Assembly (NCBI GenBank): GCA_016931935.1
Contig: JAFGDW010000179.1
Span: forward strand, 1 to 54,204
Direction: 5' to 3'
Origin: Candidatus Zhuqueibacterota bacterium
GTDB taxonomy: Bacteria > Zhuqueibacterota > Zhuqueibacteria > Thermofontimicrobiales > Thiofontviventaceae
DNA length: 54,204 nucleotides
Both the position numbers and the translations under genes were made by a program. Each line of letters begins with the position of its first letter. The first letter of the stretch is position 1. The notes under the pieces are model-generated. The model was given only the letters and a program-made list of their open reading frames with translations, ran no database searches and was not told where the DNA came from. Positions 9,944 through 19,143 of the stretch are shown piece after piece.

Positions 9944-11161
9944 ATGAATCACATTGTTGTTTTTCGCACTCATCGGTTTGGTGATATTTTACAAACCCAT
10001 CCACTCATTCAAGGATTCCGGGAGACGTACCCTCAGGCACATATCACATTCATTCTGGATGAAATCTATGCGGAGTTGATGCAAAAATCGAATTTGGCGG
10101 ATACGGTCATCGGAATTCCATATGCGCGGATGTTTGCCGGCATCCCCGATCAGTCACTATCGGAAACACAAGTGAAAACCATGTGCGAACAATTTATGGG
10201 ACAATTGATTCGCCGCCCGGTCGATTTGGCGATCAACCGGAGCTTCTCCAATTTTTCCGCACTCTTTCTGAAGCAGATGTCTCCGGCTAAAATTATCGGG
10301 AAGCAATATCAGGAATACAAGGGTTTTGGCTATGATCCCATTACCGCCCGATTTATGCAGAATTTAATCCAAAACCGGACGGTAGAGCCACTGCATCTGG
10401 CAGATATTGGTTGCCGACTTGCGGGTGTCGAACCAGCATCGCCACGATTTCAATTTTATCCGGACAAGAATGATGAAACCTGGTGGAAACGAGTTCATTC
10501 AGCGCAGGGCATTGGTCAACAGGATGTCCTGATTGGCATCCAAATGGGGGCCAACAAACAATTCCGTCATTGGGGAATATCCGGATTTGCTACATTTATT
10601 CATGAATTACTCCAGGATAAGCCGGATAGTGTTCACGTAAAATTCGTTTTCTTCGGCAGTCGTGAAGAGCGCACACTCTTTCAGGAAATTGTGGCGCTGC
10701 TTGAAAAAAAGATCCCGGTAATAAATCTCATAGGCGAAACGACTTTTGGACAATTGGCAATCGCGCTTTCACACTGTCATGCCTTGCTAACGGGAGATAC
10801 AGGAACGATGCATTTGGCAACGGCTGTGGAAACACCGGTACTTGCATTGTTTTATGCATCAGCGTATTACCCGGAAACCGGGCCGTACGGAGATGGACAT
10901 TTGGTCATTGCACCGAACATCGAGTGCTATCCCTGTTTTGAACCGGAAAAATGTCCCTATCAACTTGCGTGTCGCAGCCAAATAGCAGTTCCGGCAGTTG
11001 TAACAGCCATGCGGTTTTTGCTGGGGTGGGATGATCAGCCTTCCTGGTTTTACTCTACATTGCATCTGTTCCAATCCAAAATATCATCCATTCCGTGCAG
11101 GCTTACATTTCAACCGCTTCGGGCAAGTTCAGCAGCAGGTTATGCTTCCGAAAAATATTAA
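9944..11161 (+). CDS. Family 9 glycosyltransferase (heptosyltransferase-like)
   Basis: 405 residues from ATG 9944 (MNHIVVFRTHRFGD), which matches the usual GT9 N-terminus (I-x-R-x-x-x-x-GD). An upstream in-frame GTG at 9893 lies in a hairpin and is less likely. GT-B fold: N-terminal acceptor domain, then the donor half with NLIGETTFGQLAIALSHC, LLTGDTGTMHLATA and TPVLALFY, which are GT9 hallmarks. A cysteine-rich segment ECYPCF..KCPYQLAC follows near residues 325-345. Family 9 enzymes transfer heptoses or related sugars in LPS core assembly, and relatives also occur in flagellin glycosylation loci. The flagellar context here suggests the latter. The last ~50 residues are poorly conserved. Confidence 0.85.
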   Translation: MNHIVVFRTHRFGDILQTHPLIQGFRETYPQAHITFILDEIYAELMQKSNLADTVIGIPYARMFAGIPDQSLSETQVKTMCEQFMGQLIRRPVDLAINRSFSNFSALFLKQMSPAKIIGKQYQEYKGFGYDPITARFMQNLIQNRTVEPLHLADIGCRLAGVEPASPRFQFYPDKNDETWWKRVHSAQGIGQQDVLIGIQMGANKQFRHWGISGFATFIHELLQDKPDSVHVKFVFFGSREERTLFQEIVALLEKKIPVINLIGETTFGQLAIALSHCHALLTGDTGTMHLATAVETPVLALFYASAYYPETGPYGDGHLVIAPNIECYPCFEPEKCPYQLACRSQIAVPAVVTAMRFLLGWDDQPSWFYSTLHLFQSKISSIPCRLTFQPLRASSAAGYASEKY

Positions 11162-11216
11162 AATTATGTTAAGCTTTAGAAGTTTTCAACCGATATATAA
11201 TATAGAAAATTCTATC

Positions 11217-11236
11217 CCAACATTGATAAATGTTGG
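11217..11236. other. Small perfect hairpin downstream of GT9
   Basis: CCAACATT (11217-11224), GATA loop, AATGTTGG (11229-11236), 55 nt after the GT9 stop and 45 nt before the next start. No U-tract, so more likely an RNA-stability or attenuation element than a classic terminator. Confidence 0.35.
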
Positions 11237-11281
11237 ATTAGGTAATTGAATGTACGAAAAATAACGATATCACGAAAACGC

Positions 11282-12505
11282 ATGATGAATAATAGGAAAC
11301 CGACAATTACTCTCAGCATGATTGTTAAAGATGAAGCTGATTATTTGCCCACATGTCTCGAAAGTATCATTGATTTTGTGGATGAGATAGTTATTGTCGA
11401 CACTGGTTCAACAGACGATACCGTGCTAATCGCTGAGAAATTTGGCGCACATGTCTACCCGTTTGAATGGTGCGACGATTTTTCAGCCGCCCGGAACGAG
11501 TCGTTACGTCATGCAACAAGTGAGTGGATTCTCTATCTCGATGCGGATGAGCGGCTGGACGCTGAAAATAAAGCAAAGATTATTGATTTGCTGAATCAGC
11601 AGCCCGATGTCGTTGCCATAAATTTGCGGGTCGTGATTCCACAACCTGAAAATAGTATCATTTCAGGATTTAGTCTGGATTATTGTCGATTATTTCGGAA
11701 TTTACCTGAAATACGGTTTGAAAGCCCCGTGCATGAACAGATTATTCCATCTATTTTACGGCATGGTGGCACGATTATGAAAACCAATATTACTATCGAT
11801 CATTGGGGATTTGGTCTAAAGCAGCGGCGGCGTGACAATCGTAATGAACGAAATATTCGGCTGCTCGAAGCTGAAGTTGCTAAAAACCCACACGATGCAT
11901 TCATGCATTATCATCTGGCAATTACATATCGCACAACCGGGAAAGTTGATGAAGCCATTCAGCATTTCGAAATCGTGTTGTCGTTGGATAATTTAAAGCC
12001 GGAACTTATGGCGAACACAACCATGTTTCTTGCACAGGCATATCTTGCCAAAGAAAACTGGCAGCAGGCGCAATTAAACTGCGAGCGCGCATTGCAAATT
12101 CTACCTCATGAACCATTTCCCCTTTACATACTGGCAACAATTTCTCTGGCACATAACAACATCAATTCAGCAATCAATCATTTGCAATCAATGATTAAAC
12201 TAAAAAAAATGAAACCGGATTACTTGCCGATCGCGGAAATTGATATTTCACAAATATATTTGGATTTGGGGAATTGTTATTATCTTCAGAAAAATTTTTC
12301 TGAAGCGCGCCTGAATTATGAAAAGGGATTAATTCATAAACCGGATTCGGTTGCCGGCAATTTTTATCTTGGAAAATGTTTCATGCAACTGGATCAACGT
12401 AAATCAGCCGCGAAGTGGTTTGAGCGTGTGTTGGAAATAGATCCGACCATGGAGAGTGCGCGCAGCGAATTAATGATGTGCTACGATTATCAATATGCAC
12501 ATTGA
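11282..12505 (+). CDS. GT2-TPR glycosyltransferase (paralogue 1 of 3)
   Basis: 407 residues if ATG 11282 is used. An in-frame TTG at 11246 would add 12 residues, and neither has a strong Shine-Dalgarno. Family 2 GT-A domain at about 8-220: LSMIVKDEADYL, IVIVDTGSTDDT, WILYLDADERL with the metal-binding D87-A-D89, and RLFRNLPEIRFESPVHEQI, the SunS/WaaE-like SPVHEQ block. The C-terminal ~190 residues are TPR repeats. This architecture belongs to cytoplasmic enzymes that glycosylate proteins or assemble surface polysaccharides. The three tandem paralogues just upstream of the flagellin genes make sequential glycosylation of flagellin the simplest reading. Confidence 0.85.
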   Translation: MMNNRKPTITLSMIVKDEADYLPTCLESIIDFVDEIVIVDTGSTDDTVLIAEKFGAHVYPFEWCDDFSAARNESLRHATSEWILYLDADERLDAENKAKIIDLLNQQPDVVAINLRVVIPQPENSIISGFSLDYCRLFRNLPEIRFESPVHEQIIPSILRHGGTIMKTNITIDHWGFGLKQRRRDNRNERNIRLLEAEVAKNPHDAFMHYHLAITYRTTGKVDEAIQHFEIVLSLDNLKPELMANTTMFLAQAYLAKENWQQAQLNCERALQILPHEPFPLYILATISLAHNNINSAINHLQSMIKLKKMKPDYLPIAEIDISQIYLDLGNCYYLQKNFSEARLNYEKGLIHKPDSVAGNFYLGKCFMQLDQRKSAAKWFERVLEIDPTMESARSELMMCYDYQYAH

Positions 12506-12624
12506 GTTTTGACCAAATAAATTTTTATCAATAGTATAGTTTTACTCATAAGAACGAAAACCAAATAGAATTATAAGCTGACGGCTGATTGCTGAAAGCT
12601 GGCAGCTAAAACAAAGGCAGAACA

Positions 12625-13605
12625 ATGAGCAGGGCACCGCTACTTACGATGATTATGATTGTTAAAGACGAGGCCGACTACCTGACCGGATGTCTCAATA
12701 GCGTGGAGACGGTGATTAATGAGCTTGTGATTGTGGATACTGGATCTTCTGATACGACTTGCGGAATAGCGGAACAGTACGGTGCCCAACTCTTTTCCTT
12801 CCCGTGGAATGATAGTTTTGCCGATGCCAGAAATGAAGCGCTCAAACATGCCAACGGAAAGTGGATTCTTTTTCTGGATGCAGATGAGCGTTTGACGCCT
12901 GAAAGCAGGTCAATTATAAGTAGTCTGCTTCTGGATAACGATGCAATGGCGTTTGATGTTAAAATTCGCAGCAAACTGAAATCATCGTGGCATTGGGGCG
13001 AATATCCGCGATTGTTTAGAAACCATCCATTCATCCGGTTTGAAGGGCGTATTCACGAACAAATAATGCCGTCCATTCGGCGCTTGCGCGGAAAAGTGAA
13101 GAAAAGTGATGTCATCATCGACCATGTGGGATATGCTGTGGATGATGACCGAATGCAGGCCAAATTGAAACGCAACGAATATCTGCTTCATTTGCAGATT
13201 TCAGATCAGCCCAACGATTCGTATTCACATTATTGCCTTGGGAATGTTTATGATCAAATGAATGAAACCGAATTGGCGATTCGCTATTATCAAAATGCGG
13301 CAGAATTAGACCAGCAGCAACCAAAGATTTTTTATTTGCTTGGCAATAAGTTTCTGGAAACAGCTCAATATTGGGAAGCAGAAAATAATTACCAACGCGC
13401 ACACGAATTGGCGCCGGATGTATATGAAGTGCTGTATAATCTCGCGGTGGCACAAATTAAGCAGTCGCGTTATGACGCGGCCATTCAAAATTTCGAAAAA
13501 GCATTGAAGCTTCGGCCACAGGATGAACGGATTCAACGGTATATTCAGGTATGTAGCAAAATGATGGCACAACAAAGACTGCAACAACAGGTTCCGGTAA
13601 TATGA
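12625..13605 (+). CDS. GT2-TPR glycosyltransferase (paralogue 2 of 3)
   Basis: 326 residues. GT2 domain with TMIMIVKDEADYL, LVIVDTGSSDTT, WILFLDADERLT (D85-A-D87) and RFEGRIHEQI, then about 100 residues of TPR. It is shorter than its neighbours because it has fewer TPR units. A 119-bp AT-rich gap with an imperfect inverted repeat AGCTG...CAGCT (about 12576-12607) precedes it; SD-like AAAGG lies ~9 nt before ATG. Its last four bases overlap the next start (ATGA), so the two are translationally coupled. Confidence 0.87.
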   Translation: MSRAPLLTMIMIVKDEADYLTGCLNSVETVINELVIVDTGSSDTTCGIAEQYGAQLFSFPWNDSFADARNEALKHANGKWILFLDADERLTPESRSIISSLLLDNDAMAFDVKIRSKLKSSWHWGEYPRLFRNHPFIRFEGRIHEQIMPSIRRLRGKVKKSDVIIDHVGYAVDDDRMQAKLKRNEYLLHLQISDQPNDSYSHYCLGNVYDQMNETELAIRYYQNAAELDQQQPKIFYLLGNKFLETAQYWEAENNYQRAHELAPDVYEVLYNLAVAQIKQSRYDAAIQNFEKALKLRPQDERIQRYIQVCSKMMAQQRLQQQVPVI

Positions 13606-14948
13606 AATATCGACCTTATGACATATCGTTTTGCATGATCGTGAAAAACGGAGCAGAATATTTACAGCGCTGTCTGAACAGTGTCAGGCAAATATCACGT
13701 GAAATAATTATTGTTGATACAGGATCGGATGATGATACCGTAAATATTGCCAAGTCAGTCGGCGCGACAGTGGTCCATCAATCATGGAACGACCATTTTG
13801 CTGATGCCCGAAATGTCGCTTTGGAATATGCCAACTGTCCGTGGATATTTACACTGGACGCCGATGAGACGCTTGATCCGATCTCCGAACCGGAATTAAA
13901 ACGCATCGTGCGAGAAAATAAGAGTGACGTTGTATTTTGTGATATTATCAGCGAGAAAAAAACGAGCGGCCAGGAAACAACAATCGTCAATTCGTTGCCA
14001 CGTTTATTTCGCAACAAAATGGATATTCGCTATGAAGGCAGAGTGCATGAACAGATTATTCCCTCTGCGATTCTTGTTAAAGCGCGTATCGGCTATTCGA
14101 CGATTCGCATATTACATGAGGGCTACTCAGGCGATACCGCTGTTGAGTACGATAAATTACAACGAAATTTACGGTTGCTGTTGATGGACATTGAAGAACA
14201 CCCGGAACGCGGATTTACACATTTTCATTTAGGTGAGACCTACAGCTTGCTTGGACAGTTCGAAGATGCGTGCCAGGCGTACATAAATGCGCTGGATAAG
14301 AATGATCTTCCGCAATATTTGAAACCCCGGGCACTACAAAATTATGGTAATGTTTTATATAAACTTGGTCGATATAATGAGGCAATAGGGTTTGTCGATC
14401 AGGCGCTTGAACAGGATCCATCGTTGTCAATGGCCTATGTGGTGGCAGCCCGTATCCATATGAAATTGAAGCAATATGAATCTGCTGTACAGGCGTTGGA
14501 ACGTCTGATTGGCATGGCCGAATCCAGGGATAAACAGTTTGTTGTACGGTACGATCTTGTGCCGGACATGCGGTTTGTTCATACAATTCTGGCCCATAAT
14601 TATCTGTTATTGCAAGCGGACGACAAGGCGCTGCAAAGCTACACCCATGCCGTCGAAATTGGAAGTCCGTATTATGATACATATTCAGGAATGGGGGACG
14701 TCCTGTTCAGAAATGGAAGCTATAAATCGGCACTGGAGAGTTATCAGCAGGCGTACAGGTTGGGCGACCGTGATGATGAAATCTATGTTAAACTCATGCA
14801 GTGTTATTACGAACTTGGCAATATGGCAAAGGCCATAGAAATGTTACAGCCGCTGGTAATCCGTCAGCAGCCGATTGCCGTGAGCCAACGATATTCTCCG
14901 GTTGTAGAATTGGCAAAACAGCGAAAGGAGGGAGTTGTCGTACATTAA
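13602..14948 (+). CDS. GT2-TPR glycosyltransferase (paralogue 3 of 3)
   Basis: 448 residues. GT2 domain at about 5-190 with ISFCMIVKNGAEYL, IIIVDTGSDDDT, IFTLDADETLD (D86-A-D88) and RYEGRVHEQI, then at least five TPR motifs. Overlaps the preceding gene by 4 bp. It ends 95 nt before the first flagellin start with only a short hairpin (ACCCCG/CGGGGT, about 14952-14967, no U-tract) between. Read-through into the flagellin gene is therefore possible. Domain assignment is firm; the substrate is inferred from context. Confidence 0.87.
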   Translation: MKYRPYDISFCMIVKNGAEYLQRCLNSVRQISREIIIVDTGSDDDTVNIAKSVGATVVHQSWNDHFADARNVALEYANCPWIFTLDADETLDPISEPELKRIVRENKSDVVFCDIISEKKTSGQETTIVNSLPRLFRNKMDIRYEGRVHEQIIPSAILVKARIGYSTIRILHEGYSGDTAVEYDKLQRNLRLLLMDIEEHPERGFTHFHLGETYSLLGQFEDACQAYINALDKNDLPQYLKPRALQNYGNVLYKLGRYNEAIGFVDQALEQDPSLSMAYVVAARIHMKLKQYESAVQALERLIGMAESRDKQFVVRYDLVPDMRFVHTILAHNYLLLQADDKALQSYTHAVEIGSPYYDTYSGMGDVLFRNGSYKSALESYQQAYRLGDRDDEIYVKLMQCYYELGNMAKAIEMLQPLVIRQQPIAVSQRYSPVVELAKQRKEGVVVH

Positions 14949-15043
14949 TGAACCCCGTGCCCGGGGTAATGGGCTCACGAAAGCAAATAGAATAGAAATG
15001 AAAAGAGAATAGAAAATGATTTAATTCGTATGGAGGTATGATT

Positions 15044-15883
15044 ATGGCACAGGGTGACGCCACTAGAATACGAACTAACATCGCTGCGTTGAATGCGTTG
15101 AATGCATTGCATAAGGTGAGTAATAAACAGCAAATTCACCAATTCCGGCTCTCAACCGGTATGCGCATCAACAGTGCAGCCGATGACCCTGCAGGCTACA
15201 CAATCGGAAAGAAACTGGAAGCACGTTCGCGCGTACTTGGCGCGTCGCTGAATAACATTGGCGATATGAAAAGCATGTTGGGAATCGCGGAGGGCGGATT
15301 ACTCAATATTAATGATATTCTGGTGACGATGAAAGAAAAAGCATTGCAAGCCGCCAGCGATACATTGGGTTCTGCAGAACGCTATGCAATTACGCTGCAA
15401 ATGGAACAAATGAACTCGGAAATTGATGATATCGTGCGTGAGACACGTTGGAATGGTGTACAGCTCATCGACGGAACCTATACCGCCAAGAATTTCCAAA
15501 CCGGGCCGGATGGTAATGATTTCTTTAGCATCGGAATTTCCACAAACCATGATACAACTGCCAGCGGCTTGAATACGGCATCTGTTGACGTGTCATCAGC
15601 AACAACAGCGACCGCAGCATTAGTAACGCTGGATTCAGCCATAGCTGATGTGTCGCATACGCTGGAAAACATCGGGTCATGGGTTAATCGGTTGACAGTA
15701 AAAGAATCAACAGTAAGCATTGCCATTTCAAATACAGATGCGGCGTACAGCCGAATTTTTGATGCCGACATGGCCAAGGAACAACTGGAATCTACAAAAA
15801 TGCAAATATTGCAGCAAACAGCAACGGCCATGTTGTCACAGGCAAATGTATCATCACAGAATATACTTTCATTATTTCAATAA
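15044..15883 (+). CDS. fliC: Flagellin (copy 1)
   Basis: 279 residues from ATG 15044. GGAGG at 15032-15036 is 7 nt before this ATG and only 1 nt before the in-frame ATG 15038, so MAQGDATRIRT is the probable N-terminus. Conserved D0/D1 N-region: NIAALNALNAL, LSTGMRINSAADDPAGY, GIAEGGLLNINDIL. Conserved C-region: NRLTVKESTVSIA, AAYSRIFDADMAKEQL, ILQQTATAMLSQAN...ILSLFQ. The central variable region is very short (about residues 150-185), so the filament has essentially no D2/D3 domains. It is exported by the flagellar T3SS and forms the filament. Ser/Thr-rich surface loops would be natural targets for the glycosyltransferases just upstream. Confidence 0.95.
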   Translation: MAQGDATRIRTNIAALNALNALHKVSNKQQIHQFRLSTGMRINSAADDPAGYTIGKKLEARSRVLGASLNNIGDMKSMLGIAEGGLLNINDILVTMKEKALQAASDTLGSAERYAITLQMEQMNSEIDDIVRETRWNGVQLIDGTYTAKNFQTGPDGNDFFSIGISTNHDTTASGLNTASVDVSSATTATAALVTLDSAIADVSHTLENIGSWVNRLTVKESTVSIAISNTDAAYSRIFDADMAKEQLESTKMQILQQTATAMLSQANVSSQNILSLFQ

Positions 15884-16248
15884 ATGAGAGTAACCAATCG
15901 CATGAGTTGATTGGTAGCTTATTCCGCTAAACAGCACGTGGTATTATTTTTGACCGGAAGGCGATTCCCGCATGGATCGTGCTTCCGGGCAGGATGATGC
16001 AGGGAAGCATCCGATACTGATTAGTACCAGTGACAGAGGTGTTTTTTGACAAGATGTTGAAAAATTTAAATAAAATTGTCGAAACGCTAACAACCAAATG
16101 AACGATCGAGCAAGGAGGTGATGCGACCGGGTAGGCATAAAAAACATATCAGTTTCTCGTAACTCAATTTAATTCTTACTAAAACAGGCAGGGATGCCAG
16201 AAATTGGTTATCCATGACTGCCATAACGTAAAACACGGAGGTTTTATT
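15884..16248. other. Structured region and long leader between the flagellins
   Basis: 365 bp. Contains ACCAATC/GATTGGT (15893-15899/15909-15915), probably the 3' end of flagellin 1 mRNA. A long hairpin lies at 15954-15988 (CCGGAAG/CTTCCGG with an inner GCGAT/ATCGT extension). A perfect anti-16S match AAGGAGGTGAT lies at 16112-16122; an ATG at 16121 inside it would encode only 13 residues (stop at 16162) with poor spacing. GGCAGGGATGCC at 16187-16198 is a small palindrome. The flagellin 2 ribosome site GGAGG is at 16237-16241. Confidence 0.5.
16046..16076 (+). promoter_or_regulatory. Possible housekeeping-type promoter for flagellin 2
   Basis: TTGACA (16046-16051) and TAAAAT (16071-16076) with a 19-nt spacer, about 170 nt upstream of the flagellin 2 start. 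The -35 box is perfect; the spacer is longer than the usual 17. No convincing sigma-28 site was seen in this gap. Confidence 0.3.
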
Positions 16249-17088
16249 ATGGCACTAGGTGATTTCACTCGTATCAACACCAACGTTAGTGCATTGAATG
16301 CATTGAATGCATTACAAAAAGTTGGTAACAAGATGGGTATCCATCAGGCGAGGTTAGCAACCGGTATGCGTCTTAATTCGGCTGCTGATGATCCGGCGGG
16401 TTATGCCATTGGAAAAAAGCTGGAAGCGCGTTCTCGTACATTAAGTGCTTCATTAAACAACATCGGCGATGTTAAAAGTATGCTCGGTATTGCTGAAGGT
16501 GGGCTGCTCAACATTAATGATATTCTTGTAACGATGAAAGAAAAAGTATTGCAGGCGGCAAGCGATACATTGGGGTCGGCTGAACGTTACGCAATTACTT
16601 TACAGATCGGTCAACTAAATTCAGAAATCGATGACATCGTTCAGGAGACCAAATTCAACGATGTCGCACTGATCGATGGATCGTACACCGGCAAAAGTTT
16701 CCAAACTGGCGCAAGTGAAACGGATAATTTCATGGTATCAATATCCAGCGCACACGATAGTGGCGCATCCGGATTAAACACAGCGAGTGTGGACGTGACT
16801 TCTGCAGCAAATGCAACTGCCGCTTTATCAACGGTAGGATCAGCAATCGACACGGTTTCGGAATCATTGGAGAATATCGGCTCCTGGGTGAACCGCTTAA
16901 CGGTGAAAGAAAATACTGTTAGCGTCGCCATCTCAAACACTGAAGCCGCTTATAGTCGAATATTTGATGCTGATATGGCGAAAGAGCAATTGGAGTCGAG
17001 CAAGTTGCAAATTTTGCAGCAGACGGCAACCGCGATGTTAGCTCAAGCAAATATGAGTTCGAGTAGTGTACTAGCACTATTTCAGTAA
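16249..17088 (+). CDS. fliC: Flagellin (copy 2)
   Basis: 279 residues from ATG 16249, placed 7 nt after GGAGG (16237-16241). The same length as copy 1 and similar throughout, differing mainly in the central residues 150-200 and in scattered positions (for example RLATGMRLNSAADDPAGY). All terminal polymerisation motifs are intact, so both genes look functional. Tandem flagellins may be expressed differently: copy 2 has its own long leader, while copy 1 can be read from the glycosyltransferase transcript. A GC-rich stem follows the stop. Confidence 0.95.
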   Translation: MALGDFTRINTNVSALNALNALQKVGNKMGIHQARLATGMRLNSAADDPAGYAIGKKLEARSRTLSASLNNIGDVKSMLGIAEGGLLNINDILVTMKEKVLQAASDTLGSAERYAITLQIGQLNSEIDDIVQETKFNDVALIDGSYTGKSFQTGASETDNFMVSISSAHDSGASGLNTASVDVTSAANATAALSTVGSAIDTVSESLENIGSWVNRLTVKENTVSVAISNTEAAYSRIFDADMAKEQLESSKLQILQQTATAMLAQANMSSSSVLALFQ

Positions 17089-17098
17089 AAATGTCTAA

Positions 17099-17124
17099 CG
17101 GGGTGTGTCTTATGATACACCCCG
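17099..17124 (+). terminator. Stem-loop after flagellin 2
   Basis: CGGGGTGT (17099-17106) with ACACCCCG (17117-17124), a perfect 8-bp GC-rich stem 11 nt after the flagellin stop. There is no U-tract, so it may be a Rho-independent terminator of weak type or a 3' stabiliser of an abundant mRNA. Confidence 0.5.
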
Positions 17125-17217
17125 CTACCCTACATCGATAAACTTATTTTAGTCTGAGCTTTCAAACGGAAAATGATTAAAAATTAAATAGCTTTAGACG
17201 TGGTAAAGGAGATGGAT

Positions 17218-17568
17218 ATGGAACAAGCTGTTGCAACCCAGACAGTACAAAAGCGGGCAATGCCCAAACGGATGGTAAATTCATATGTGAATAACCAGCT
17301 CATGGGACTGTCAAAAGAGCAATTATTGCTCACGGTCTACGATATTGCTATTACTGGCTGTCAACAGAAGGATGGAGATAAAGCTATTCGTGCAATTTCA
17401 GAATTAATTAGCGCCCTTAATTTTGAACATCAGGATATTGCGATTGGGTTGTTCCGGCTTTATCAATATGCCATTGATAAAGTACGGGAAAAGAATTATG
17501 ATGAGGTGATCGGTATTCTGCAGGGCTTGCGTGAGTCCTGGGCGACTGCATTTCAGCAGGCTGCCTGA
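17218..17568 (+). CDS. fliS: Flagellar export chaperone FliS
   Basis: 116 residues from ATG 17218, chosen because AAGGAG (17206-17211) is 6 nt upstream; ATG 17212 is too close. Shows the FliS pattern: Y-V-N-N-Q near the start, then a helix with SKEQLLLTVYDIAITG, a second with AIRAISELISALNF, then IAIGLFRLYQYAIDKV and the final IGILQGLRESWATAF. FliS is a four-helix protein that binds the flagellin C-terminus and keeps it unfolded for export. Placed between the flagellins and fliD, the usual position. Slightly shorter than typical (about 125 residues). Confidence 0.9.
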   Translation: MEQAVATQTVQKRAMPKRMVNSYVNNQLMGLSKEQLLLTVYDIAITGCQQKDGDKAIRAISELISALNFEHQDIAIGLFRLYQYAIDKVREKNYDEVIGILQGLRESWATAFQQAA

Positions 17569-17597
17569 AATATTAAATAATTTCCGGAGAGGGTACC

Positions 17598-19010
17598 ATG
17601 GATATATCGAATGTTTCCACCATGCCCAGCATAGAAGTACTTGTGTCGCAGTACATGAGTATCGAACGACAACCAGTCGTCCAGCTCGAAGATGACAAAA
17701 AAGAAATCAATATGGTGAAGAATATCTTCACCGATTTGAAATCGAAACTAACTGCGTTGCGATCAGCCGCAGACGATCTAAAAAAAACCGGCACCGATTC
17801 ACAATTCGCTGCTAAAATGGCAACATCCGCAAATGAGTCAGTATTGACTGCGACCGCCGGGGGGGCTGCAACAAGCGGCAGTCACATGATAAAAGTAAAT
17901 CAGTTGGCCAAGGCTGATACGCGGGTATCAGGTCAGATAAATCGTAATGACACATCACTCGCATCAACAATAGGCGCTGGTACTAAATCGTTCACTGTTA
18001 CAATTAACGGGGAAGAAACACAGATTGATCTGGAAATAAATGCCGACGATGATAATGCGACTATCATGTCAAATCTTGCCCAAGCGATCAATGATTCCGG
18101 AGCTGAAGTATCAGCATCTGTGGTGAACGATTCATCCACAACTGCAAGACTGTCCCTGCGAAGCGAAAATACGGGATCAGATTATGCCATTTCCATTGCC
18201 GACGACTCAGGTACGTTGATTAATTCGCTTGGGCTGGATACATCCGCAAAAGCTACGGATACAGCCGGCGGTTACATTTACGATCCAAGCGAATTGGATG
18301 CAAAATTTGAACTTGATGGAATTTCTATTGTCAGTGACAGCAATTCGGTGGATGATGTTTTGCAGGGGGTCACGCTCAATTTAACCAGCGTTCAGGAAGC
18401 CGGTGCAGACCCTGTTCAACTGACAATTGAAACAGATTCCGATACTGTGAAGTCAAATCTGGAAACTTTCTTTAAAGCTTATAATGATGTACTTGATTAT
18501 ATCAAATTAAAAACCTCGGTCGATCCTGAGCTTGAAGTTCGAGGTGAACTTGCAGGTGATTTTACATTTATTAATTTACGGATGAATTTACGGACACTGG
18601 TTTCCAGCGCCGTCTCCAGTGTAACCACTGGAAATCCGCGGTTAATTTCCGAAGTAGGGATTGAACCAAATAGTTCCGGAAATTTGAGTATCGCCGATTC
18701 GGAGAAGTTCTCCGATGCTTTGGATCTGGACAGCAATCGTGTTGCCGATTTGTTTACATCGGAAAATGGTATCGCTAATCAGATTTACAACATACTGACT
18801 CCATTTACCAAAACCGGTGGAATAATTGACGATGATAAAAGTGCACTGGATTCGCGCATTCGAAATATTAATAGTCATATATCAAATTTGGAAGCGCGGC
18901 TTGCCTGGAAAGAGGAAAACTATCGTAACCAATTTACAAAACTACAAGAGGCATATAGTGCAATCGCAACTCAGCAAAGTATGTTACAATCGTTGAGTTC
19001 ATATTATTAG
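17598..19010 (+). CDS. fliD: Flagellar filament cap protein FliD
   Basis: 470 residues, with GGAGAGG 7 nt before ATG. The N-terminal D0 helix region (residues 1-75) is followed by the family segment ATSGSHMIKVNQLAKADTRVSG, a beta-rich D2/D3 centre, and a C-terminal coiled coil with FTKTGGIIDDDKSALDSRI and ISNLEARLAWKEENYRNQF followed by FTKLQEAYSAI, which closely matches the FliD_C signature. FliD caps the filament tip and folds incoming flagellin subunits. It is 29 bp downstream of fliS, likely co-transcribed. A small hairpin (TTTCAGGA/TCCTGAAA, 19041-19066) follows the stop. Confidence 0.93.
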   Translation: MDISNVSTMPSIEVLVSQYMSIERQPVVQLEDDKKEINMVKNIFTDLKSKLTALRSAADDLKKTGTDSQFAAKMATSANESVLTATAGGAATSGSHMIKVNQLAKADTRVSGQINRNDTSLASTIGAGTKSFTVTINGEETQIDLEINADDDNATIMSNLAQAINDSGAEVSASVVNDSSTTARLSLRSENTGSDYAISIADDSGTLINSLGLDTSAKATDTAGGYIYDPSELDAKFELDGISIVSDSNSVDDVLQGVTLNLTSVQEAGADPVQLTIETDSDTVKSNLETFFKAYNDVLDYIKLKTSVDPELEVRGELAGDFTFINLRMNLRTLVSSAVSSVTTGNPRLISEVGIEPNSSGNLSIADSEKFSDALDLDSNRVADLFTSENGIANQIYNILTPFTKTGGIIDDDKSALDSRIRNINSHISNLEARLAWKEENYRNQFTKLQEAYSAIATQQSMLQSLSSYY

Positions 19011-19143
19011 ACTAAATTCTGCATTTATAATATAGCAAATTTTCAGGATTGTCTGCTTTCCTGAAATGAACAATAAGTAAGGCAGATTAGTTCGTTCTAA
19101 CCATAATAAGGATGTTAATTAAAATCACAAGGAGGTGATTGTC

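Noticed and set aside
14215..14682. 155-codon antisense frame inside the third GT2-TPR gene
   Set aside because: Lies wholly over TPR-coding sequence with strong family similarity on the other strand; composition is that of a shadow frame.
16121..16162. 13-codon frame after AAGGAGGTGAT
   Set aside because: The start overlaps the ribosome site itself; too little to call a gene, kept only as an observation.
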